Source: Methanosarcinaceae archaeon
Lineage (GTDB): Archaea > Halobacteriota > Methanosarcinia > Methanosarcinales > Methanosarcinaceae
Direction: 5' to 3'
DNA: 14,242 nucleotides
Assembly (NCBI GenBank): GCA_016926455.1
Contig: JAFGOO010000032.1
Span: forward strand, 1 to 14,242
Shown: in pieces, positions 7,544 to 14,242 of the stretch
How positions within the stretch are numbered: the first letter of the stretch is position 1
How the letters are laid out: every line of letters starts with the position of its first letter
The notes under the pieces: model-generated
Told to the model about the DNA's origin: nothing
Database searches by the model: none
The model's input: only the letters and a program-made list of their open reading frames with translations
Made by a program: the position numbers and the translations under genes

Positions 7544-7924
7544 ATGGCAAATCTCATGGATAAAATATTTGGCAGCGGCACAAAACCCGCAACTAGCGTT
7601 GATGAATATACGGAACTCGATTTGAGCAAATACGAGAAAGTAATGGCCGAGGAACCCGCTGAGACATATATCAGGGTTGCTGAACTTACAAACCTGAATG
7701 AACTCCCATACCTGAAAAAAGAGGTTTACGACGGGAATATCCTAATGATTGATATCTCAAATATCAAGGCAGACAAACTCCTTCTCGACCGTGCGTTAAA
7801 AGACCTGAAGGATGTTGTCTCAGACGTGCATGGCGACATTGCAGGCATCAAGGACGATCAGGTACTTGTGACCCCCACCGGTGTCAAGATCGACCGATCA
7901 AAGATAATCGGTGGGAAATATTGA
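7544..7924 (+). CDS. sepF: Archaeal SepF, FtsZ membrane anchor (DUF552)
   Basis: A 126-residue protein of the SepF family. The first ten residues (MANLMDKIFG) can form an amphipathic membrane-targeting helix, followed by a flexible acidic linker (about 11-40) and the SepF core (about 41-122): TYIRVAELTNLNEL, an LMIDIS strand (67-72), a helix ADKLLLDRALKDLKDVV (76-92), then GDIAGIKDDQVLVTPTGVKI (97-116). In archaea that use FtsZ for division, SepF ties FtsZ to the membrane. The ATG at 7544 has AAGG eight bases upstream; a GTG at 7535 is in frame but overlaps that ribosome binding site. A possible TATA stretch lies at about 7451-7462. The stop TGA overlaps the start TTG of the next gene, so the two are likely translationally coupled. 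Confidence 0.87.
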   Translation: MANLMDKIFGSGTKPATSVDEYTELDLSKYEKVMAEEPAETYIRVAELTNLNELPYLKKEVYDGNILMIDISNIKADKLLLDRALKDLKDVVSDVHGDIAGIKDDQVLVTPTGVKIDRSKIIGGKY

Positions 7925-8562
7925 CCACTGAACGTTCATCAAAAACCAATATCAACACTCGCACTTCCTGTCCACTTTGCTATAATGATTTAGTTATTCA
8001 ATGGCAGAGTGACAACATTCCTTTTTTTGGCGAAGTAATGTACATAACTACGCGTTGCGATTGTGGTTTCAGGTTTGCAGATACGATAATCCTAACCCAG
8101 AAAGAGCCAGTGCATTATGAGATGACTGTCGAATGCGTGGAGGATCTGAATGCAAGGTTCATCCGCTCGACTTCTGGAACGATCCGTATCCCCGAACTTG
8201 GTATAGATGTGGAACCCGGGCTGGCTTCGGAGTCCTATGTGACCAATATAGAAGGAATTTTGGATAGGATAAGGAACGTCGTGATAACAGCAACCAACTG
8301 GGTAAAAGACGATGAAAAAAAATACGCTCACGGTCTAGAGGTCCAGAATGTACTGGAAGACGCAATGAAAGGCAAACGGAAACTTACGGTTGTGATCGAG
8401 GACCCACTTGGCAACAGTGCAATTATCTCAGATCGGGCAATTTCAAGGCCACTTACCCGGGAAGAAGCAGGCAGGCTGAAGACCGGCATGATCGTATTTG
8501 ATGTGGATTCATCGGAACTGACTGTGGATGAATCAGAAAACGCACAACCAATTGGAAATTAA
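7921..8562 (+). CDS. ZPR1-type zinc-finger protein
   Basis: A 213-residue protein resembling archaeal single-domain ZPR1 proteins. The zinc site is formed by CPLC (17-20) and CDCG (46-49), with about 25 residues between, and is followed by a beta-rich domain containing ECVEDLNARFIRSTSGTIRI (71-90), PELGIDVEPG (91-100) and EGILDRIR (111-118). Eukaryotic ZPR1 binds elongation factor eEF1A; the archaeal role is not settled. The start is TTG at 7921, whose last two bases form the sepF TGA stop (TTGA), with GGTGGG just upstream as ribosome binding site. The acidic C-terminal tail (DESENAQPIGN) is probably disordered. The family assignment is good. Confidence 0.83.
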   Translation: MTTERSSKTNINTRTSCPLCYNDLVIQWQSDNIPFFGEVMYITTRCDCGFRFADTIILTQKEPVHYEMTVECVEDLNARFIRSTSGTIRIPELGIDVEPGLASESYVTNIEGILDRIRNVVITATNWVKDDEKKYAHGLEVQNVLEDAMKGKRKLTVVIEDPLGNSAIISDRAISRPLTREEAGRLKTGMIVFDVDSSELTVDESENAQPIGN

Positions 8563-8586
8563 TATTATCGTAAAAGTTAATAATCC

Positions 8587-8595
8587 TTTTATAAA
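8587..8595 (+). promoter_or_regulatory. TATA box for proS
   Basis: TTTTATAAA lies 22 bp before the proS ATG at 8617. It overlaps the position just before an in-frame TTG (8596), which excludes that TTG as start for a transcript from this promoter. The implied transcript begins at or very near the ATG, so it could be nearly leaderless. Confidence 0.5.
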
Positions 8596-8616
8596 TTGAA
8601 AACCTCTGGTGACAGC

Positions 8617-10053
8617 ATGGTAGAACAAGAAAAAGATGCAGCACTTCCTGCAAAAGGGAATTTTAGCGAATGGTACAATGAACTGCTCAGGATAGCCGAG
8701 ATAATGGACGTTCGGTATCCTGTAAAGGGATTGTATGTCTGGCACCCCTTTGGTTTTTCCATCCGGAAGAACGTCTATTCCATCATGAGAGAACTCCTTG
8801 ACAATGACCATAATGAAACACTCTTCCCGCTCCTGATACCCGAGCATGAGTTCATGAAGGAGGCAGAACACATCAAGGGTTTTGAGGACGAGGTGTACTG
8901 GGTAACACACGGTGGTAAAGATCCCCTCGAAGTAAATCTCGCACTCCGCCCCACCAGCGAGACTGCCATATACCCTATGTACAAGATGTGGGTCCGCTCC
9001 CACGCAGACCTGCCGCTCAAGCTATATCAAGTAGTGAATACCTTTAGGTATGAGACAAAGCATACGCGTCCACTTATTCGACTTCGGGAGATTACATCGT
9101 TCAAGGAAGCACATACTGTCCATGCCAACTGGGAGGATGCTGCAGAGCAGGTTGAAGAAGCGATTCGAATATACCAGGAGTTCTATCGCCGACTTGCCAT
9201 TCCGGTCCTTCCGTCCAAACGCCCGGACTGGGATAAGTTTCCGGGTGCGGATTATACTATTGCTGTGGATGCCCTGATGCCTGATGGCAAGACCCTTCAG
9301 GTAGGAACAGCCCATCATCTTGGCAGCAATTTCGCAAAGACTTTTGACATCAAATATGAAGATCCCACAGGAGAACAGGTGTATGCGCACCAGACCTGTT
9401 ACGGAATCTCTGAACGTTCTATTGCGTCGCTGGTTTCGATACACGGTGACGATAAGGGATTGGTTCTCCCTCCAGAGGTTGCACCGGTACAAGTAGTAAT
9501 TATACCTATTATCTTTAAGGACGGGACTGAGGTTCTCAAGGAATGCGAAAAGGTCAAATCAACACTTGAAGAGGCCGGAATTCGAGTTACAATTGATGCA
9601 AGTGACAGGCGTCCGGGTGCCAAGTACTACAGGTGGGAAATGAAAGGTGTACCGATTAGGATCGAGATCGGACCAAAGGACCTGAAGAACAACGCAGTAA
9701 TAATGGTTTTTCGTGACAGTGGCGAGAAAGAACAGGTGCCGCTTAACGAAATCAAAGACGAGGTTCTCAAGAGATTTGTCACGATTCACGCCAATCTCCT
9801 TGCAAAAGCTGAGACAGCCCTCAACAACCGCATATTCGATTGTGTGACACTTGATGGGATACAGGGAAAACTCAAGCAGGGGATTGTTAGAATGCCATGG
9901 TGTGGTAAAAAGGAATGCGGACTTGCGCTTGAAGAAGAGATTGGTGCAGGAATACTTGGTATTCCCACCGGGCAGGAGGGAGAGAAATCTGCCAAATGTC
10001 CATTATGTGGCACTGATACTGGTACTTGGGTATATGTTGCAAGAACATACTGA
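8617..10053 (+). CDS. proS: Prolyl-tRNA synthetase (archaeal/eukaryotic type)
   Basis: A 478-residue class II synthetase. Seen in order: WHPFGFSIRKNVY (42-54), RPTSETAIYP (111-120), motif 2 with FRYETKHTRPLIRLREITSF (143-162), LQVGTAHHLGSNFAKTFDI (227-245), motif 3 region CYGISERSIASLVSIHGDDK (261-280), an anticodon-binding domain (about 288-400), and the C-terminal extension of the archaeal/eukaryotic type with probable zinc ligands C429, C434, C461 and C464, ending in ARTY with the expected terminal Tyr. There is no bacterial-type editing insertion. The ATG at 8617 is preceded by GGTGA (8609-8613). It attaches proline to tRNA-Pro in the cytoplasm. It follows the ZPR1 gene by 54 bp, with its own TATA box. 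Confidence 0.97.
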   Translation: MVEQEKDAALPAKGNFSEWYNELLRIAEIMDVRYPVKGLYVWHPFGFSIRKNVYSIMRELLDNDHNETLFPLLIPEHEFMKEAEHIKGFEDEVYWVTHGGKDPLEVNLALRPTSETAIYPMYKMWVRSHADLPLKLYQVVNTFRYETKHTRPLIRLREITSFKEAHTVHANWEDAAEQVEEAIRIYQEFYRRLAIPVLPSKRPDWDKFPGADYTIAVDALMPDGKTLQVGTAHHLGSNFAKTFDIKYEDPTGEQVYAHQTCYGISERSIASLVSIHGDDKGLVLPPEVAPVQVVIIPIIFKDGTEVLKECEKVKSTLEEAGIRVTIDASDRRPGAKYYRWEMKGVPIRIEIGPKDLKNNAVIMVFRDSGEKEQVPLNEIKDEVLKRFVTIHANLLAKAETALNNRIFDCVTLDGIQGKLKQGIVRMPWCGKKECGLALEEEIGAGILGIPTGQEGEKSAKCPLCGTDTGTWVYVARTY

Positions 10054-10065
10054 CAAATTAAGGTA

Positions 10066-10077
10066 TTCATATATTAA
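10066..10077 (+). promoter_or_regulatory. Possible TATA box for cobT
   Basis: TTCATATATTAA lies in the 46-bp gap between proS and cobT, about 25-30 bp before the cobT ATG. A weak AAGGA (10088-10092) lies in between. The transcript would begin very close to the start codon; the gene may equally be read through from proS. Confidence 0.35.
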
Positions 10078-10099
10078 CTAACCAAAAAAGGAAATTGCC

Positions 10100-11134
10100 A
10101 TGGAATGGGTTGTACCAAAAAGCACTCATGCACCTGAAAAACCTTTGTTTTTGTGTGTGCTTTCAAACACAGAGACAGCCCATATTCCGAATATTTCCGC
10201 AGCTGGGAAAACAGCGAGCTTGACAGACTATACACCTGCAGGAGATGCGGAAATTGTCGAAACAGGCAGCATTATCAGTGTACCAATCATGCCCATGACA
10301 CCGCCGTATGATACCCCAACACCTGCGGTTATCACACGGGCAGCCCTCAATCTCACGGGTGTTCCAAGTATGTTCGTAAATGCCGGTCTGAGGGTTGTTC
10401 CTGATATACCTGTTGTGGACCTCGGAGCTAAACCGGGGGAAGATATTCGGAAACCAGTTGTAGTCCACGAAATTGCTGATGTTTTTGAGCGTGCACTCAA
10501 ACTGGGGAGGGAAATCCAGGATAAGACCGGCTTTCTTGTCATAGGTGAAAGCATTCCTGGGGGTACAACCACTGCCATGGCTGTGCTGAATGCGCTAGGT
10601 TATGATGGGAATGTGAGCAGCAGTTCGTCCTTAAATCCACTTGAATTAAAAGAGCAGGTTGTCAGAGAGGGGATGGCTGCCTCAGACATCACATTCGGTA
10701 GTCTTCGTGGAGATCCCATGCACGCAATAGCGTGTCTTGGAGACCCCATGATGGTGTCAGTAGCTGGTATAGTTGCGGGTATGAAGGATACTGAGATTGT
10801 GCTTGCAGGTGGGACACAGATGGCGGCAGTCTTTGCAATAATCAAGCATTTGGGTCTTGCCACTGATAATATTTCGGTTGCTACTACCATCTATGTCGCA
10901 GACGATGCCACCGCCAATTTTAAAGGCTTGATGGACGCGCTTGGCATTACTGCATATGTAGCAGACCCGGGTTTTGAAAAATCACATCTTTCGGGTCTTC
11001 ACAGGTATAAGGCGGGGGATGTGAAGGAAGGTGTAGGTGCAGGAGGTGCAATGTATCTTGCATACCTGCATGGTGTTTCCCAGGAGAAACTCCGTCTCGA
11101 GGTTGAAAGAATATGCAAAGAGCTTTGTGGATAG
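10100..11134 (+). CDS. cobT: Nicotinate mononucleotide-dependent phosphoribosyltransferase, archaeal CobT
   Basis: A 344-residue protein of the archaeal CobT family (also catalogued as UPF0284). Members are thought to form the alpha-ribotide of the lower ligand for cobamides, the B12-type cofactors that corrinoid methyltransferases need. Visible conserved parts are LSNTETAHIPNISAAG (21-36), PPYDTPTPAVITRAAL (68-83), the glycine-rich GESIPGGTTTAM (149-160), and near the C-terminus VGAGGAMYLAY. The ATG at 10100 is the first in frame and has AAGGA at seven bases. The gene ends 270 bp before the convergent thermosome gene. No other cobamide genes are in the window. The family is confident; the catalytic role rests on homologues. 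Confidence 0.88.
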   Translation: MEWVVPKSTHAPEKPLFLCVLSNTETAHIPNISAAGKTASLTDYTPAGDAEIVETGSIISVPIMPMTPPYDTPTPAVITRAALNLTGVPSMFVNAGLRVVPDIPVVDLGAKPGEDIRKPVVVHEIADVFERALKLGREIQDKTGFLVIGESIPGGTTTAMAVLNALGYDGNVSSSSSLNPLELKEQVVREGMAASDITFGSLRGDPMHAIACLGDPMMVSVAGIVAGMKDTEIVLAGGTQMAAVFAIIKHLGLATDNISVATTIYVADDATANFKGLMDALGITAYVADPGFEKSHLSGLHRYKAGDVKEGVGAGGAMYLAYLHGVSQEKLRLEVERICKELCG

Positions 11135-11146
11135 GATCGACCCTGA

Positions 11147-11320
11147 TCATACTTTCAGGTCTAAAGCCTTTTTGGGTTCTATATTTTGTGGCCTCTGCAC
11201 TAGAGCTACTTTAGGGACATCAGTGTTCTCTTCCATCAAATCTCTGTCTTTGATAGATTGAGATGTCTTTTGACTCTTCGCAATATTAAACGCTTCTTTA
11301 GTGTACGCCATTAATCTCAT
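11147..11320 (-). CDS. Very small hypothetical ORF (57 residues), doubtful
   Basis: An uninterrupted frame in the gap between cobT and the thermosome gene begins at ATG 11318-11320 and ends at TGA 11147-11149. The product (MRLMAYTKEAFNIAKSQKTS and so on, ending KALDLKV) is lysine/glutamate-rich with no membrane segment or motif I know, and looks like ordinary protein composition rather than noise. In frame, 13 bases further upstream than a TATTC triplet, there are only two TAA stops at the 5' end and no clear ribosome binding site. It lies downstream of the thermosome terminator on the same strand. It may be a tiny gene, the tail of a lost gene, or chance. Confidence 0.22.
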   Translation of the reverse strand: MRLMAYTKEAFNIAKSQKTSQSIKDRDLMEENTDVPKVALVQRPQNIEPKKALDLKV

Positions 11321-11365
11321 GAATAAGTCATGGACTTTCTGGCTTTTTTATTAGTTAATGAATGC

Positions 11366-11396
11366 AAAAAAAAGAAGTAGCTGGATGATATCCAGC
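11366..11396 (-). terminator. Hairpin and T-tract terminator of the thermosome gene
   Basis: On the minus strand a perfect 7-bp stem GCTGGAT/ATCCAGC with a 3-nt loop (11380-11396) begins about eight bases after the thermosome stop codon and is followed, after six bases, by a run of eight T (11366-11373). T-tracts terminate archaeal RNA polymerase; the stem may add 3'-end stability. Confidence 0.6.
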
Positions 11397-11404
11397 ACAG
11401 AATT

Positions 11405-13036
11405 TTAAAGTTCCATATCCTCAGGAGGCATTCCTGGTGCGCCGCCAGCTTTCATTGAAGTTGATGCTATAACATCGTCGATCCTCAGGATCATGATCGA
11501 AGCTTCCGTAGCAGCATTGATAGCTTGGGTCTTGGTACGCAGCGGTTCAACCACATCGTTTTCCCACATATCAATAACTTTACCGGTATAGACATTCAGT
11601 CCGAAGTTCTTGTTGTCTTTTTCATGCTGCGAGCGAAGTTCCACAAGCATGTCTATGGGGTCCAGTCCGGCATTCTCTGCCAGTGTCTGGGGTATGATTT
11701 CAAGCGCTTCTGCAAATTTAGTCACAGCAAGCTGCTCTCTACCTTTAAGTGTTGTTGCATATTCCTTCAGTCTCAGCGAAAGTTCGATTTCAGGTGAACC
11801 GCCACCAGCTACAATTTTCTTATCTTCCAGTGCAACACCCACTACCCGGAGTGCATCGTGAAGCGCGCGCTGAAGACCATCCACAACATGCTCCGTACCT
11901 CCATGGAGGATTATTGAAATGGATTGGTGGGTTGCACATTCAGTAATGAAAGTCATACTTGAGCCGCTTATATCCTTCTCTTCCACGAGTCCTGCTGAAC
12001 CAAGATCAGATTCGGCAATTTCATCAAGGTTCTGGATAATCTTTGCACCTGTAGCCTTGGAGAGTTTTTCCATATCGCTCTTCTTGACTCTTCTTATAGC
12101 ATAGATTCCAGCCTTTGCAAGGTAATACTGTGCCATGTCATCGATACCTTTCTGGCAGAATATCACATTTGCACCGCTGTTGATTGCTTTGTTAGTAATC
12201 TCTTTAAGCATCTTTTCTTCCTGGTCAAGGAACATGTTCATCTGGTCAGGAGATGTAATTTTGATCTCTGCGTTAACTTCGGTTTTCTTAAGTTCGATTG
12301 GGGAACTCAAGAGCAGGATATTTGCATTTTTCACACTTTCGGGCATGTTGGGATGCACGCGTTCCTTATCGATAACAATTCCGTCGATTAATTCTGAATC
12401 CAGTATGCTTCCACCTGCACGTTTCTCGATTGTAACGTCATCCACATCTACTGTTATGCCGGAATCCGTTTCTTTTGCAATGTTTTTCACAGCATTCACG
12501 GCGAGTTCGGATAATTTTTCCTTGTATGATTCCACGCCCTTTCCAGTGATTGCGGTCGCTGCGATCTTCTTTAGTGTTTTGGTATCATCAACATCTACCT
12601 CGATGGTGATACTTTCAAGTATATCGGCACATTTATCTGCAGCATGTCGGTAACCCGAGGAAATGACCGTTGGATGAACGTTCTTATCTATAAGTTCCTC
12701 TGCCTTTGCTAGGAGTTCACCTGCAAGCACCGCAGCTGTAGTGGTACCGTCACCCACCTCGTCATCCTGTGTTTTTGAGACTTCGACGATCATCTTTGCA
12801 GCTGGGTGTTCGATGTCCATTTCCTTCAGGATTGTGGCTCCATCATTTGTAATCACCACATCGCCCATGGAATCCACAAGCATCTTGTCCATCCCTTTGG
12901 GTCCAAGTGTTGTGCGTACTGCATTTGCAACGGCCTTTGCTGCTAAAATATTGTTACTCTGGGCATCCCTGCCCCGTGTTCTCTGGCTACCTTCGGCCAG
13001 AATAAAGATTGGCTGTCCAGCCATTTGTCCTGCCAA
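11405..13036 (-). CDS. thsA: Thermosome subunit (group II chaperonin)
   Basis: A 543-residue group II chaperonin subunit, which forms a double-ring ATP-driven folding cage in the cytoplasm. Motifs: RTRGRDAQSNN (19-29), TLGPKGMDKM (43-52), VITNDGATIL (61-70), DDEVGDGTTTAAVLAGELLA (91-110) for nucleotide binding, and VAGGGSPEIELSLRLKEY late in the protein, where the usual GGGAPE has Ser. The tail ends in MKAGGAPGMPPEDMEL, a short form of the Gly/Met-rich end. The open frame runs upstream to an ATG at 13078, but TTG at 13034-13036 is the likely start: AAGGAGG (13045-13051) stands eight bases ahead and the family starts with this AGQ...GQPIFIL segment. A strong TATA box lies at 13155-13163 and a terminator follows. 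The letter in the symbol (subunit type) is arbitrary. Confidence 0.95.
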   Translation of the reverse strand: MAGQMAGQPIFILAEGSQRTRGRDAQSNNILAAKAVANAVRTTLGPKGMDKMLVDSMGDVVITNDGATILKEMDIEHPAAKMIVEVSKTQDDEVGDGTTTAAVLAGELLAKAEELIDKNVHPTVISSGYRHAADKCADILESITIEVDVDDTKTLKKIAATAITGKGVESYKEKLSELAVNAVKNIAKETDSGITVDVDDVTIEKRAGGSILDSELIDGIVIDKERVHPNMPESVKNANILLLSSPIELKKTEVNAEIKITSPDQMNMFLDQEEKMLKEITNKAINSGANVIFCQKGIDDMAQYYLAKAGIYAIRRVKKSDMEKLSKATGAKIIQNLDEIAESDLGSAGLVEEKDISGSSMTFITECATHQSISIILHGGTEHVVDGLQRALHDALRVVGVALEDKKIVAGGGSPEIELSLRLKEYATTLKGREQLAVTKFAEALEIIPQTLAENAGLDPIDMLVELRSQHEKDNKNFGLNVYTGKVIDMWENDVVEPLRTKTQAINAATEASIMILRIDDVIASTSMKAGGAPGMPPEDMEL

Positions 13037-13044
13037 GTTTTTAT

Positions 13045-13051
13045 CCTCCTT
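13045..13051 (-). promoter_or_regulatory. Ribosome binding site deciding the thermosome TTG start
   Basis: The minus strand reads AAGGAGG, the best Shine-Dalgarno match in the window, ending eight bases before the TTG at 13036. It lies inside the longer open frame from 13078, so translation from that ATG is unlikely. Confidence 0.8.
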
Positions 13052-13154
13052 AGTATAGTTATCTAGTAATTCTCCCATAATAATAGAATATCATCGTTAT
13101 TCCTGGAGAAAGCGCAACCAGTGCTAAATCCAGACATTCTTAATGCAGGCACTT

Positions 13155-13163
13155 CTATATAAA
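13155..13163 (-). promoter_or_regulatory. TATA box for the thermosome gene
   Basis: TTTATATAG on the minus strand, close to the archaeal consensus. It is about 120 bp upstream of the TTG, implying a leader of roughly 90-95 nt, longer than for other genes here and thus room for regulation. No heat-shock repressor site was recognised. Confidence 0.6.
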
Positions 13164-13259
13164 GATAATCAATAGAAAAATCAAGTTTAATTATTATGCT
13201 AATGTGATAAGAGCAGTTATTCAAACAAAAATGTAGTCCTCGCTCGTTAATTTGATTTC

Positions 13260-13268
13260 TTTATATAT
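13260..13268 (+). promoter_or_regulatory. TATA box for the ORF72-ferredoxin-oxidoreductase unit
   Basis: TTTATATAT on the plus strand, a perfect archaeal TATA core, in the divergent region upstream of the small ORF at 13336. Transcription would begin near 13285-13292 and give a leader of about 45-50 nt with AAGGT before the ATG. Confidence 0.6.
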
Positions 13269-13335
13269 GATTGGATTTTTTACATGGCCAAATCCCCTGA
13301 TCGATTCAGAAATTTGACCTGTTAAAAAGGTACAT

Positions 13336-13554
13336 ATGGTCATCGGAATAAACAAACATAGCAATTTGTTCGAATTCTTCAAAATACCGCTATTATCAAA
13401 CTCGAGTCCCCTTGAACACTGGAAATCTATGATATTCCTTACGTCCTTGCTAAGGAAGGTTGTTGAACGCAATGCGAGACCCAACGAAAAAGAGTTCACA
13501 CTCATAATACACCGGACAATAATGCTTTTGTTCATTGAGTACGTTAGTAAATAA
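13336..13554 (+). CDS. Small hypothetical protein (72 residues)
   Basis: Not recognised. The frame starts at ATG 13336 with AAAAAGGT just upstream and a good TATA box about 70 bp before it, and ends 18 bp before the ferredoxin gene. Codon choice looks like that of the neighbours. The product has a likely helical middle (EHWKSMIFLTSLLRKVVERN) and a C-terminal stretch rich in hydrophobic residues (FTLIIHRTIMLLFIEYV). That stretch is amphipathic rather than a clean membrane span. A longer frame on the opposite strand (13221-13574) is Ser/Leu/Cys-rich and has no promoter or binding site, so I prefer the plus strand. It could be an accessory protein of the following operon, a leader ORF, or a fragment of an older gene. 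Confidence 0.45.
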   Translation: MVIGINKHSNLFEFFKIPLLSNSSPLEHWKSMIFLTSLLRKVVERNARPNEKEFTLIIHRTIMLLFIEYVSK

Positions 13555-13572
13555 AAATCTGGTGAAAAGCTC

Positions 13573-13734
13573 ATGAAAATAAATCAAGCCTGTGTTGGTT
13601 GTGCTCAATGCGTTGCGTTCTGTGAACGGGATGCCATCAGGGTCAAAGGGCGTGCATATATCATGGAAACATGCATTGATTGCGGCATGTGTGCAGCTTA
13701 TTGCCCTATGAAGGCCATAGAGGTGTCGGTATGA
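13573..13734 (+). CDS. Two-cluster [4Fe-4S] ferredoxin, 53 residues
   Basis: A tiny bacterial-type ferredoxin with two complete cysteine sets: C7-x2-C10-x2-C13-x3-C17 and C34-x2-C37-x2-C40-x3-C44-P. The residue after C17 is Glu rather than the usual Pro. Each set should hold one [4Fe-4S] cluster. The ATG at 13573 has GGTGA seven bases upstream. The stop codon overlaps the start of the next gene (ATGA, 13731-13734), so the two are almost certainly co-translated and the ferredoxin is a good candidate for its dedicated electron donor. A comparable pairing is known from Methanosarcina, where a geranylgeranyl reductase works with a small co-encoded ferredoxin. The cofactor assignment is firm, the partnership inferred. 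Confidence 0.9.
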   Translation: MKINQACVGCAQCVAFCERDAIRVKGRAYIMETCIDCGMCAAYCPMKAIEVSV

Positions 13735-14242
13735 AAGCTTTGGTAATAGGTGCCGGATTAGGTGGACTGCTAAGTGGTGCTAGGCTTTCCAGAGCGGGTT
13801 ACGAGGTCGAGGTTTTCGAGCGGTTGCCCATTATTGGTGGAAGGTTCACGAACATCGAATACAAAGGATTTAAACTATCAACAGGTGCGCTTCATATGAT
13901 ACCTCATGGATATGGGGGACCTCTGGCGCAGTTACTTATCGAGGTTGGCGCAAATGTGAAAATAGTGCGCCCATACCCTCTGTCCATGATACGCATTCCT
14001 CCAAAAAAAGGTAACACTGATTATAAAGAAGGGTACATTGACATCCCTTTTTCCAGTTTCAAGGACCAGTTTTCCAGAATAAATCAGTTAAAGCTTGCGA
14101 GCCTGCTTGTGACCACAAGGATTTACCCTCCCACAGAAGGCACATTCGGGGAATGGATATCCCGAAATATAAAAGATGAATGGGCTTTTAAGATCGCAGA
14201 TGCCTTCTGTGGCTGGTCTTTGAGTCTGGGATGCTTTGATGT
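13731..14242 (+). CDS. FAD-dependent oxidoreductase, phytoene desaturase (CrtI)-like, 5' part
   Basis: 170 codons are present before the right edge. The N-terminus is a dinucleotide-binding fold, MKALVIGAGLGGLLSGARL, with GxGxxG and an acidic end of strand two (VEVFER), then PIIGGRFTNIEYKGFKLSTG, the CrtI/amine-oxidase-type second glycine motif and substrate-side segment, followed by HMIPHGYGGPLAQLL. It resembles COG1233 proteins: phytoene desaturases and related isoprenoid or polyprenyl oxidoreductases. It does not match the opening of the digeranylgeranylglycerophospholipid reductase family. With the overlapping ferredoxin gene a reductive reaction on an isoprenoid chain is plausible, but the substrate cannot be read from this part. 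The C-terminal half is outside the window. Confidence 0.82.
   Translation, partial: MKALVIGAGLGGLLSGARLSRAGYEVEVFERLPIIGGRFTNIEYKGFKLSTGALHMIPHGYGGPLAQLLIEVGANVKIVRPYPLSMIRIPPKKGNTDYKEGYIDIPFSSFKDQFSRINQLKLASLLVTTRIYPPTEGTFGEWISRNIKDEWAFKIADAFCGWSLSLGCFD

Noticed and set aside
12135..12653. 172-codon plus-strand ORF opposite the thermosome gene
   Set aside because: It is a Ser/Phe-rich mirror of the chaperonin frame and carries no family features.
13221..13574. Minus-strand 117-codon ORF opposite the small ORF before the ferredoxin gene
   Set aside because: Composition is Ser/Leu/Cys-rich, there is no promoter or binding site at its start, and it begins inside the ferredoxin ribosome binding region.

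Overview
The window comes from a euryarchaeal chromosome, most likely a methanogen or methanotroph of the Methanosarcinales type (methanogen-related ANME lineages fit equally well; the sequence does not decide). The evidence is a group II chaperonin (thermosome), archaeal-type Ile- and Pro-tRNA synthetases, MptE for tetrahydromethanopterin synthesis, archaeal CobT, archaeal SepF, DUF373 and TATA-box promoters ahead of most transcription units. GC content is moderate and intergenic regions are AT-rich.

Layout. (1) 1-413: edge of an IS200/IS605 element. The N-terminus of a TnpA transposase runs off the left border. Behind it lie an imperfect palindrome and a structured stretch resembling the right end/omegaRNA part of a tnpB element, but no tnpB is present. 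(2) 416-6208, all minus strand, two transcription units: ileS-mptE, and a DUF373 membrane protein overlapping a purine nucleoside/methylthioinosine phosphorylase. (3) 6209-6852: a gap that contains a decayed full-length IS200-type tnpA pseudogene. (4) 6853-11134, all plus strand: MCT-1-like PUA protein, SepF, ZPR1-type zinc-finger protein, prolyl-tRNA synthetase and CobT. (5) 11135-13036: the thermosome gene, minus strand and convergent with cobT, with a hairpin/T-tract terminator. The gap may hold a very small ORF. (6) 13079-14242, plus strand: a promoter, a small unknown ORF, a two-cluster ferredoxin, and the start of a CrtI/phytoene-desaturase-like FAD oxidoreductase that leaves the window.

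Functionally this is mostly core information processing (translation, protein folding, division) together with cofactor metabolism (methanopterin, cobamide) and S-adenosylmethionine by-product salvage. The unusual parts are the two IS200/IS605 footprints, the tnpB-less structured segment, repeated use of TTG start codons with good ribosome binding sites, and the ferredoxin-oxidoreductase pair. I did not find a clearly new multi-gene system. The best candidates for novelty are the orphan omegaRNA-like segment and the ferredoxin/CrtI-like operon with its small upstream ORF.
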